From positions 62,001 through 126,000 of the forward strand of contig LKMN01000001.1 of NCBI GenBank assembly GCA_001563875.1: DNA of 64,000 bases, written 5' to 3'. Both the position numbers and the translations under genes were made by a program. Shown piece by piece: positions 9,403 through 16,456 of the stretch. The notes beneath the pieces were generated by a model. That model saw only the letters and a list, made by a program, of their open reading frames with translations, did not search any database and had not been told where the DNA came from. Each line of letters starts with the position of its first letter. The stretch's first letter is position 1. This DNA is from Nanohaloarchaea archaeon B1-Br10_U2g1. Lineage in GTDB: Archaea > Nanohalarchaeota > Nanosalinia > Nanosalinales > Nanosalinaceae.

Positions 9403-11187
9403 CTATTCTTCGTAGTACTCATCTCTCTTCCTCTGTTCCTTATCTTTCTGGCTGTCTGGCTTGTTCGCTCTTGGTCTGCCTGTCTCTGGGTCTTTCCGGA
9501 AGGTGACACCCACTTCTTTCAGGAAATCATTTACTGCTTCACCTATCTTCATTGGCTTGGTCGATTTCCCGTGTTCTCCGGACTCACCTTTGAATACTAT
9601 CCCTCTATCTGCCATATAGTCAAGCATTAGCAGATCGTGGTCAATAATCATCAATGGTTTCTCTGTTTTTCTTGCATAGTTTTTCAACATCTTGCCAAGT
9701 TTTACACGTGATTCAACATCCAAGTATGCTGAAGGCTCATCCAAGAGATACAGGTCCGCGTCTTTAGCTAGACAGATCGCTATTCCTACTTTCTGTAGTT
9801 CTCCACCTGAAAGTTCGTTAAGGTTTTTCTCGTATAGTTTTTCTAGTTCCAAAGGTTTTGCTATACGGTTCTCAAACCTTTTGTTATCAAGGGAGGTATG
9901 CTGTGATACTACATTCGCTACAGTTGTGTTAGAGGACTCTAGGTACTGTGGTTTGTACGAGATTGATAGGTCTAGAGCTTCTCCATTGTCCGGGCTTATT
10001 GCTCCGGCCAACATCTTTGCGAAAACCGTTTTTCCTAGCCCGTTTTCTCCAAAGATTGCAAGAATCTCTTCTTCATGTATACTGCCGGGAGCAGTCTCAA
10101 GTTCGAACTCGTTTTCTCCAAAGTCTTTCCTCATCTCTGGGAACTCGGCAACAGTTTCTTTCCTCTCAACTTGTGATCTTTTGGAACGGTCAAACTTTAT
10201 CTCGTCGGCTCTGAAACGGACGTTGTGGGTTGGAAGGTAGCCTTCTAAGTAACGGTTTACTCCTTCCTTACTTGACAGAGAGTCGGACACCATCCCGTAG
10301 CTGGCTTGATCTCCGTAGAAGATATGTATGTTGTCTGAGATCAGGTCCAGTGTAGCCAGATCGTGTTCTACAGCCATAACACTTTTCTTCTCTCCAAGCT
10401 TCCGAATTTCTCTACCGGTCTTAAGTCTCTGTTTAACGTCTAGGAAGGACGACGACTCGTCGAACATGTAGAGATCTGCGTCTTTAAGTATGGTCGAGGC
10501 TATTGCGACCCGCTGTAGTTCTCCGCCTGAGAGCTGTTCGAGCTTTCTATCCAGTAAATGAGCTATGTCAAGTTTTTCTGCAACTTCGTTGAGCTGTTCT
10601 TCATCGATATTTTCTAAAAGTTCTTGGACCTTACCGCTGTATACATCAGGTAGCTTTTCAACCTGTTGTGGCTTATAAGCCGATTTTACGTCTTCTTCAA
10701 GTTTCTCAAAATGTGTCTGTAGCCCTGTACCCCTGAACTCTTTAGTTACCTCTTCAAGTTTAGGAGGGTCTTCGTAATCTCCAAGGTTGGGTAGTATGTC
10801 GCCACTAAGTATCTTAAGTGAAACAGATTTTCCTATACCGTTTTTACCTATCATCCCTACTACTCGGCCACTGTCTGGCACAGGCAAGCCATAAAGTCTG
10901 AAACTGTTTTCGCCGAACTGATGGATTTTCTCCCCTTTTTCGTGAGGGAGCTGTATCATCTTTATAGCGTCATCGTAGGGATACTTGTTAATAGCCATCT
11001 TATGAGCTTCCATCACGTCTTCATCATCTATATGTAGCTCTCCTTCCTCTGTGAGGTAGAAACCTCCTTCTTTCCCCGCTCTATTTAAAGGATCAAAGTT
11101 GATTACGGTCTCTCTAGCTAAATCAGGCTCTATCTGTTCCTGATCGACTACTACAATAAATTTTTTCGAGTTTTTGTCAGTAGACAT
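9403..11187 (-). CDS. rli1: ABCE1/Rli1 ribosome-recycling ATPase lacking all Fe-S cysteines
   Basis: ABCE1 splits ribosomes after termination. Both nucleotide-binding domains are intact: Walker A GKNGIGKS (about 113) and GENGLGKT (about 379), two LSGGELQ signatures (about 219 and 459), Walker B with FDESSSFLDV and LDEPSAYLDV, and H-switches VEHD and IDHD. The N-terminal 80 residues align well with the ABCE1 ferredoxin domain (FIVVVDQEQIEPD..., NRAGKEG, YDDAIKMIQLP), but every one of the eight cysteines that bind two 4Fe-4S clusters is replaced; the only cysteine in the protein is near residue 473. NBD1 also has Ser for the usual Pro in the DEP motif. The C-terminus carries a charged tail. The gene is full length, not broken. 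Confidence 0.93.
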   Translation of the reverse strand: MSTDKNSKKFIVVVDQEQIEPDLARETVINFDPLNRAGKEGGFYLTEEGELHIDDEDVMEAHKMAINKYPYDDAIKMIQLPHEKGEKIHQFGENSFRLYGLPVPDSGRVVGMIGKNGIGKSVSLKILSGDILPNLGDYEDPPKLEEVTKEFRGTGLQTHFEKLEEDVKSAYKPQQVEKLPDVYSGKVQELLENIDEEQLNEVAEKLDIAHLLDRKLEQLSGGELQRVAIASTILKDADLYMFDESSSFLDVKQRLKTGREIRKLGEKKSVMAVEHDLATLDLISDNIHIFYGDQASYGMVSDSLSSKEGVNRYLEGYLPTHNVRFRADEIKFDRSKRSQVERKETVAEFPEMRKDFGENEFELETAPGSIHEEEILAIFGENGLGKTVFAKMLAGAISPDNGEALDLSISYKPQYLESSNTTVANVVSQHTSLDNKRFENRIAKPLELEKLYEKNLNELSGGELQKVGIAICLAKDADLYLLDEPSAYLDVESRVKLGKMLKNYARKTEKPLMIIDHDLLMLDYMADRGIVFKGESGEHGKSTKPMKIGEAVNDFLKEVGVTFRKDPETGRPRANKPDSQKDKEQRKRDEYYEE

Positions 11188-11276
11188 ATTTAGAGGACGT
11201 GTAAGAAAGATTAATTAAACCATTTGAAGGATTTGGTTGGTAAGAAAGTTATAATGAAATAAAGGAAAGAAGGTTT

Positions 11277-11780
11277 TTACTCAAAGGCGAGCTGGTATTT
11301 CTCTCCTGTTACTTCGTCGATGATCTCTTCGAACTCTCCGACGGATAGGTTGATTTTTCCTTCGTAGTCGTCGTCTACAACGATCTTCTTACTCTGTCCT
11401 TCAGGTGAGAATACTGTGTTGACGGACTCTACTTCTGCCGGTGAGAGAAGTCCTTTAATGGTCTCTATATCTTCTGGAGCCTTCTCTACCACTCTTATTG
11501 ATTTATCGACCTGGTCTGCTATCTTCTTGACAATCTCTCCACTTCTGCCGACTACTTTAGCGCCGTCACCTTCCTCTGTAATGATTACGATGACGTTATC
11601 CATGTCGAAGATTTTAAGAATTTCTGAGTCTCTGAGAGATGCGTGTTCTTTGCTCAGATCTTGGAGTATACGAGATACCTCTACATCTGTCTCTGTTATC
11701 TCGCCATTTTCCAGTTTATCCTCGCACCCGCTACAGAGCACATCACTCTTTAGACATACATTACATATTGGAGCCTTCAT
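11277..11780 (-). CDS. Zn-ribbon/KH RNA-binding protein (archaeal NusA-like)
   Basis: 167 residues: an N-terminal zinc knuckle with CNVC and CSGC, a helical linker, then a KH-type RNA-binding segment (VVGRSGEIVKKIADQVDKSIRVV, a GRSGE version of the GxxG loop). It matches the conserved archaeal family of Zn-ribbon plus NusA-like KH proteins, thought to act in transcription or RNA metabolism. An ATG eight codons upstream is possible, but a TATA-like CTATTTAATTC lies about 27 nt before 11780, so the leaderless start there fits better. It lies upstream of and in the same direction as ABCE1. Confidence 0.82.
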   Translation of the reverse strand: MKAPICNVCLKSDVLCSGCEDKLENGEITETDVEVSRILQDLSKEHASLRDSEILKIFDMDNVIVIITEEGDGAKVVGRSGEIVKKIADQVDKSIRVVEKAPEDIETIKGLLSPAEVESVNTVFSPEGQSKKIVVDDDYEGKINLSVGEFEEIIDEVTGEKYQLAFE

Positions 11781-11874
11781 ACAACAGTTTGGCACTGTCA
11801 AGAATTAAATAGTTGAGGAGAGAGATCTTCCTTTCTCCAAGCTTTGCTCAAAGTCTACTTCTAACCTGTTGTAG

Positions 11875-12384
11875 CTAAAAATCTGTCTTTCTGTAAGTCA
11901 TGCTCACAATGTCGTACAATGATGCGGCAGTTAACGCTGCCAACCCGTAGAAAAGGAAATAGACGTTTACAGAATAAAGTATAAACCCTATAGAGAGCAT
12001 AACTAGTCGAGCCTCATGACCTATAACCGGTTGAACCGTCTCTCTCAACTCCTTAATGAAGCCGTTTCTAACAGTGTAAGTCATGAGAACTGCTGCTATA
12101 GATAAGGCTTTGAGGTAAGGAGGTATTATAGGTGAGAGAACTGCTCCAAAAATAAGGATTGATTCATAGAATGGAGGTAGTAAAACAAGCATTATACGCG
12201 TGTTTGATGTTTTACCAGTCTTCCTAGATTCTTTGAAACATAGACGGGATGAAAAGAGGACTCCGATAACAAGAAGCCCGCTCAGAGCCGAAGTATGTCT
12301 GCCAGGATGGTTTAACATCAGAGCTGAAAATATAGATAAAACCAGTGTCAAAACAGCATAGAGATGTAATCGGTTGTAATTCAC
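11875..12384 (-). CDS. Polytopic membrane protein, unknown function
   Basis: 169 residues with about five hydrophobic helices separated by short Arg/Lys loops and no signal for cleavage. No catalytic or transport motif is recognisable. It is placed between the KH protein and the non-coding element downstream of ftsZ, in the same direction as both. Confidence 0.6.
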   Translation of the reverse strand: MNYNRLHLYAVLTLVLSIFSALMLNHPGRHTSALSGLLVIGVLFSSRLCFKESRKTGKTSNTRIMLVLLPPFYESILIFGAVLSPIIPPYLKALSIAAVLMTYTVRNGFIKELRETVQPVIGHEARLVMLSIGFILYSVNVYFLFYGLAALTAASLYDIVSMTYRKTDF

Positions 12385-12448
12385 GTGTTCAATTCTTTAG
12401 AACCAAAGTTTTACCGTTTTCGGTGCAGAGAAAAATAAAAAGAAAATA

Positions 12449-12538
12449 CAGACCTCCGTTAAGGGGGGGAGGGGAGTGTTCTTTGAAGACCGACGGGGTT
12501 TAATGTTTTCCATCGGCCTCCAAGGGGACGGAGGTCTG
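12449..12538. ncRNA. Candidate folded RNA or terminator element next to the ftsZ 3' end
   Basis: A 90-nt stretch with three nested helices visible in the DNA: an outer perfect 11-bp pair CAGACCTCCGT (12449-12459) with ACGGAGGTCTG (12528-12538), a middle pair GGAGG (12468-12472) with CCTCC (12517-12521), and an inner 7-bp pair CCGACGG (12490-12496) with CCATCGG (12510-12516, one G-U). It also has G-runs. It lies 35 nt downstream of the ftsZ stop. It could be an independent small RNA, a structured 3' UTR or a terminator; the strand cannot be settled. It does not match SRP, RNase P or 5S RNA. Confidence 0.5.
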
Positions 12539-12573
12539 AGGGGTATTAAAGGGGGAAATATAAATTGTGAATA

Positions 12574-13635
12574 TTATTTCATAACCTCGAGACCGAGATC
12601 GTTTACGTCGCTTACCTCGGCTTCTTGTTCTTCTTCAACTTCTCCAAGCACGTAAGGAGATTTTACGCCGGTTATAATCGATATTACCTGAAGTTTGCCT
12701 TCCAGTTCTTCTCTAACTCTTGCGCCCCAGATTACTTGTGCTTGAGGGTCAAGGTTGTTTTGAACTGTTTGGCCTACTGCGTTGATTTCATTCAGTGTTA
12801 GGTCTTGTCCGCCCGCTACGTGTAGGAGGGCTCCGTTTGCACCGTCGAACTCTACGTCGAGCAGAGGGTTTGATAGTGCTTCATGGATTGCTTCTTCTCC
12901 TTTGTTGTTTGTGTCGCTTTCTCCGTATCCTACTACTGCGACGCCTCCTTCGTTCATGATTGCTTTGACGTCTGCGTAATCTAGGTTGACCAGTGAAGGT
13001 TTGCTGATTGTTTCTGTTACTCCTTTGATCATGGTTGTGATCAGTTCATCTGCAACTCCGAATGCTTGGTCTAGCGGCATATCTCCAGCGATATCGAGTA
13101 GTTTGTCGTTTTCGATTACGATTGCTGTGTCTACGTGCTGTCTTAGTTTGTATAGCCCTTCTTCTGCTTTGCTCATTCTTGCGCCTTCTATTTCGAAAGG
13201 CATGGTTACTGTTCCGATTACGATACAGTCTTCTTTTTTAGCGATTTCTGCTAGAACTGGTGTAACTCCTGTTCCTGTTCCTCCTCCTAGTCCGCATGTC
13301 AGGAAGACCATGTCTGCGTCTTTGAACAGGTTTCTTAGCTCTGCACGGTTTTCTTCTGCTGCTCGTGCTCCTTTTTCTGGATGTCCTCCTGCGCCAAGTC
13401 CTTTTGTCAGGTCTCGTCCTACTAGGATTTTTCTGTCTGCTGAGGACATTTCTAGGTGCTGTTTATCTGTGTTGATTACAACTGTCTCTGCACCTTCTAC
13501 ATCTTTCTTTTGGATACGTGTGACTTGGTTGTTGCCTGCGCCTCCGGCACCGACTACCAAGATTTTAGCATCTTTTACGTCGTCCAGATTTTGAACGTCT
13601 TTTTCCGACTTCGTATTATTGATTATTGATTCCAT
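12574..13635 (-). CDS. ftsZ: Cell division GTPase FtsZ
   Basis: A tubulin-like GTPase that forms the division ring. The 353 residues show VVGAGGAGNN at the start, the tubulin signature GLGGGTGTG (about residues 115-123), the T5/T6 region and the synergy loop ITTMIKGVTETISKPSLVNLDYADVK region. The C-terminal tail is short and acidic. A TATA-like GCTTTAAAAAAG at 13664-13675 gives a proximal promoter with a short or absent leader. A second TATA-like sequence at 13872-13882 would produce a transcript that includes the hairpin array at 13708-13833. Confidence 0.96.
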   Translation of the reverse strand: MESIINNTKSEKDVQNLDDVKDAKILVVGAGGAGNNQVTRIQKKDVEGAETVVINTDKQHLEMSSADRKILVGRDLTKGLGAGGHPEKGARAAEENRAELRNLFKDADMVFLTCGLGGGTGTGVTPVLAEIAKKEDCIVIGTVTMPFEIEGARMSKAEEGLYKLRQHVDTAIVIENDKLLDIAGDMPLDQAFGVADELITTMIKGVTETISKPSLVNLDYADVKAIMNEGGVAVVGYGESDTNNKGEEAIHEALSNPLLDVEFDGANGALLHVAGGQDLTLNEINAVGQTVQNNLDPQAQVIWGARVREELEGKLQVISIITGVKSPYVLGEVEEEQEAEVSDVNDLGLEVMK

Positions 13636-13663
13636 TTGAACACCACGGCATCAGTATGCCTAA

Positions 13664-13675
13664 CTTTTTTAAAGC
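13664..13675 (-). promoter_or_regulatory. Proximal ftsZ TATA box
   Basis: GCTTTAAAAAAG on the minus strand, centred about 33 nt upstream of the ftsZ ATG, is the spacing expected for an archaeal promoter with a very short leader. Assigned from composition and position only. Confidence 0.5.
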
Positions 13676-13707
13676 GGCATATCTAATTCTACCTTAGAAT
13701 AAGTCAA

Positions 13708-13833
13708 ATTCAAGCCCAACTTGAATGCCCAAATGTGATTTCGGATTCAACGCCCAAATCGAATCCGGTTCGATCATACTCGCGCCCAAACGAGTGTTGA
13801 TCAGTAGTCTCGAGTTCGTGGCCCAACACGAAC
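13708..13833. repeat. Array of hairpins sharing a GCCCAA loop between ftsZ and gatC
   Basis: Five copies of GCCCAA begin at 13714, 13727, 13752, 13784 and 13821. Four are framed by inverted arms of unrelated sequence: ATTCAAG/CTTGAAT (13708-13726), CGGATTC/GAATCCG (13742-13767), ACTCG/CGAGT flanked by GATCA/TGATC (13772-13802), and GTTCGTG/CACGAAC (13814-13833). The conserved loop with differing but always complementary stems suggests selection on structure. On the ftsZ strand the loop reads TTGGGC. The array is upstream of the proximal ftsZ promoter and of the gatC promoter. Confidence 0.75.
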
Positions 13834-13871
13834 ACAAGATTAATGTTATATTCTAACCTTTAGTTGCCTAG

Positions 13872-13882
13872 TTTATAAAAGT
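13872..13882 (-). promoter_or_regulatory. Possible distal promoter reading through the hairpin array into ftsZ
   Basis: CTTTTATAAAC on the minus strand is a good archaeal TATA box. A start about 25 nt downstream (near 13850) would place the whole hairpin array in the leader of a long ftsZ transcript. The core is nearly symmetric, so it could equally serve the plus strand. Confidence 0.35.
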
Positions 13883-13906
13883 TTGTCTTACTTCGTACAA
13901 TCCAAG

Positions 13907-13937
13907 CTGTTCAATGTCTTTGAACAGTTACTGTTCA
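13907..13937. promoter_or_regulatory. Overlapping palindromes upstream of gatC (possible operator)
   Basis: CTGTTCAA-TGTCT-TTGAACAG (13907-13927) overlaps a second perfect inverted repeat TGAACAG-TTA-CTGTTCA (13921-13937), followed by a further CGTTCA half-site. Three or four alternating TGTTCA/TGAACA half-sites about 55-85 nt upstream of the gatC TATA box look like a binding array for a dimeric regulator. Confidence 0.4.
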
Positions 13938-14022
13938 TAACCGTTCATAGAACCCATATTTTTGCACTATGCTGTTTCCACTTATGGTTACAAAAAGCTT
14001 TATTACACCAAACATTCTTAGG

Positions 14023-14301
14023 ATGGTAGAAAAGACTGAGGTAAAAAAGGTTTCGGAAAACGCACGTATCAACCTGTCTGAAGAAGAGACAGAAAAGTTC
14101 TCAAAAGAGTTTGAAACTATTCTTGAAGTATTCAATAAACTTGAAGAGATAGATACAGAGAACGTAGAGCCGGCATTCCATCCTATAGACGTAGAACCGG
14201 AGAAAAGAGAAGACAACGAAGAAGAAACTCTAACTGAAGAGGAAGTCTTCCAAAACACTGAAAATGAAGAAGAAGGATGGTTTAAAGGCCCTAGCGCATA
14301 A
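14023..14301 (+). CDS. gatC: Asp/Glu-tRNA amidotransferase subunit C
   Basis: The small subunit that holds GatA and GatB together in the GatCAB transamidase. 92 residues with the family pattern: VSENARINLSEEETEKFSKEF, then the linker around VEPAFHPI, and an acidic tail. The frame is open from 13969, but the family begins near here, and a TATA-like GCTTTATTAC (13991-14000) about 27 nt upstream supports a leaderless start at 14023. It begins a plus-strand run that leads to gatA and gatB. Confidence 0.85.
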   Translation: MVEKTEVKKVSENARINLSEEETEKFSKEFETILEVFNKLEEIDTENVEPAFHPIDVEPEKREDNEEETLTEEEVFQNTENEEEGWFKGPSA

Positions 14302-14310
14302 ATACACGTT

Positions 14311-14799
14311 ATGAAGATAGGAGTAATATCTGATACACACGACAATATTGAAGTAACTAAAAATGCTTTAGAACACTTCTCAGACAAAGAGGTGGACGTT
14401 GTCATCCACTGTGGAGACATGGTAGCTCCTTTTACAGCTGAACTTTTCGATAAAGACTTCGATTTCTATGCAGTGAAAGGAAACAACGACGGCGAATGGA
14501 GTCTAAGAGAAACTGTTGAAGAGTTCGGAACCTGGCTAGGGGATATAGGAGAACTTGAATTCGAGGGATACAGTATCGCGGTCTACCACGGAACAGAACA
14601 GGCAATAGTCGAATCACTGGTCTCTTCTGGAAAGTACGACTACGTTCTGAGAGGTCATACCCATACGAAAACTATACGTGAACAAGACGGCACAATCGAA
14701 CTCAATCCTGGAGGTATAAAGCTCCCTGAGAGCTCAGAAGAGTTCCATATAGCTGTTCTAGATCTTGATACAGGCAATATAAGGCTTCACAAAGTCTGA
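14311..14799 (+). CDS. YfcE/MJ0936-type metallophosphodiesterase
   Basis: 162 residues with the calcineurin-like metallophosphoesterase signature: GVISDTHDN (Asp and His metal ligands), IHCGDM, GNNDGE and GHTHT. It fits the small archaeal phosphodiesterases that hydrolyse phosphodiester model substrates with Mn or Ni; the physiological substrate is not known. It starts 9 nt after gatC, so the two are very likely co-transcribed. Confidence 0.9.
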   Translation: MKIGVISDTHDNIEVTKNALEHFSDKEVDVVIHCGDMVAPFTAELFDKDFDFYAVKGNNDGEWSLRETVEEFGTWLGDIGELEFEGYSIAVYHGTEQAIVESLVSSGKYDYVLRGHTHTKTIREQDGTIELNPGGIKLPESSEEFHIAVLDLDTGNIRLHKV

Positions 14800-14872
14800 T
14801 CGGCACTAGTTTGAAGAGTTCTGATACTTCACAAAGAACCACGGGCTTTAACGGTAAGACTTATTTCAGTAT

Positions 14873-15049
14873 ATGGAGAAGAGTCTAAACAAGAGTATGG
14901 AAAAAAGAACAGTGCTTCAATGTCCCAAATGCGGAGGAAAGATGGAGTTTAAAGGTTACAGGCCGTTGTTTCCTGACTGTGAGAGATGCGGTTTAAGCCT
15001 CCATGTAGATGAATGTGATGAGCAGCAGTTTAAGACGCAATTAGATTAA
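14873..15049 (+). CDS. Small zinc-ribbon protein
   Basis: 58 residues (50 if the ATG at 14897 is used). The sequence carries QCPKCGGKM and CERCGL, a four-cysteine zinc ribbon, with nothing else recognisable. The upstream ATG is preferred because a TATA-like TTTAAC lies about 25 nt before it. Such mini-ribbons often assist RNA polymerase or ribosomal complexes, but no specific partner can be named. It sits between the phosphodiesterase and gatA. Confidence 0.6.
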   Translation: MEKSLNKSMEKRTVLQCPKCGGKMEFKGYRPLFPDCERCGLSLHVDECDEQQFKTQLD

Positions 15050-15079
15050 TTTTTAAGATTCGCTAGTGAAATCGACTCT

Positions 15080-16456
15080 ATGGGTATAAAGCAGATAGTA
15101 GAAGAGAACAAAGAGTTTGAACATTCAAAGTTCTTGGATGAACTGAGATCAAAAGACTCTAAGCTAAACTTCATGAGGGAGACAGTCGAACCTGAAGAGA
15201 ACAACGGTGATCTGAATGGAGTACCATTTGTCGTAAAAGACGCTATCTGCACAGAAAATGTTGTAACATCTGCAGGCTCAAAAATAATCGAAGACTACAA
15301 ACCAGTTTTTGATGCAACAGTTGTCAAAAAACTGAAAAAGGAAGGAGCAACCTTCTACGGTAAAACAAATCAAGACGAATTTGGATTTGGAACATTCTCA
15401 ACCAACTGCGCGTTCGAAACTCCAAAAAACCCTCACGACTCTGAAAGAGTTGTTGGAGGTAGCAGTGGAGGCGCAGGGGCAGTAGTAGCCGCAACAGATT
15501 ACCCAATAATCTCGATAGGAGAGTCTACAGGAGGTTCGATAACAAATCCTGCAGCATACAACGGGGTTATAGGGATAACACCTACCTATGGAAGAGTATC
15601 ACGTCAAGGACTAATAGACTATGGAAACTCGCTGGACAAGATAGGAGTACTCACGAAAACAGTTTATGGTGCAGCTAAAGGGCTGGAAGTAATATCTGGC
15701 CACGATAAAAACGATCAGACAACAGTGAAAGGCGCAGTGCCTGCGTTTTCAAACAATCTTGAAGAGAGAGAGGACCTGAAGATTGGTGTACCAAAACAGT
15801 ATATAGAGTTAGAGGGTATGGAAGAAGGAGTAAGAAAAAATTTTGAAGAGTCACTAGAGTTCTTTAAAGATCAAGGCTTCACAGTTGAGGAAGTTGACGT
15901 GCCACTGCTTGATGCAGATTACTCTGTAGCAGCATACTATGTTATAGCAATGGCTGAAGCTTCAACTAACTTAGCAAGATTTTCAGGGATTCGTTACGGA
16001 ATGGAGTTTGATACAGAGGAATACTCAGACTTCAATGAATACTTTTCAAAAGTTAGAACGGAAGGGTTTGGAGAAGAAGCTAAAAGAAGAATACTACTGG
16101 GAACATACACTAGACAGGCTGGTTACAGAGATCAGTATTATGTCAAAGCTGCGAAAGTTCGACGTAAGATAATCAACCAGCTAAAGGAAATATTCCAGGA
16201 TTATGATGTACTAATATCTCCTTCAATGCCTAATATAGCACCAAAGATAGAGGAAGCAGAATCAATGAGTCCTGAAGAAGTGTACGCAATGGACACACTT
16301 ACAGTAGGCCCGAACCTTGCCGGTATGCCTATGATATCAGTACCCAACGGAACCTCTGAAGGTATGCCAACCGGTTTACACGTAATAGGAGATCACTTCG
16401 AAGAACAAAAGATACTTGACGTTGCGTACACTTTTGAGAGAGGTGAGAAGAAGTGA
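15080..16456 (+). CDS. gatA: Asp/Glu-tRNA amidotransferase subunit A
   Basis: The glutaminase subunit of GatCAB: it releases ammonia from Gln to amidate Glu- or Asp-tRNA. 458 residues with the amidase Ser-cisSer-Lys triad visible as PFVVKDAI (Lys), GGSSGGAGA (first Ser) and GESTGGSI (nucleophile Ser). Full length. Its stop overlaps the GTG start of gatB by 4 nt, so translation is coupled. Confidence 0.95.
   Translation: MGIKQIVEENKEFEHSKFLDELRSKDSKLNFMRETVEPEENNGDLNGVPFVVKDAICTENVVTSAGSKIIEDYKPVFDATVVKKLKKEGATFYGKTNQDEFGFGTFSTNCAFETPKNPHDSERVVGGSSGGAGAVVAATDYPIISIGESTGGSITNPAAYNGVIGITPTYGRVSRQGLIDYGNSLDKIGVLTKTVYGAAKGLEVISGHDKNDQTTVKGAVPAFSNNLEEREDLKIGVPKQYIELEGMEEGVRKNFEESLEFFKDQGFTVEEVDVPLLDADYSVAAYYVIAMAEASTNLARFSGIRYGMEFDTEEYSDFNEYFSKVRTEGFGEEAKRRILLGTYTRQAGYRDQYYVKAAKVRRKIINQLKEIFQDYDVLISPSMPNIAPKIEEAESMSPEEVYAMDTLTVGPNLAGMPMISVPNGTSEGMPTGLHVIGDHFEEQKILDVAYTFERGEKK

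Noticed and set aside
13708-13833. CRISPR array
   Set aside because: Only the six-base GCCCAA is repeated, spacing is irregular (13 to 37 nt), and the flanks form hairpins; no constant repeat of CRISPR length.
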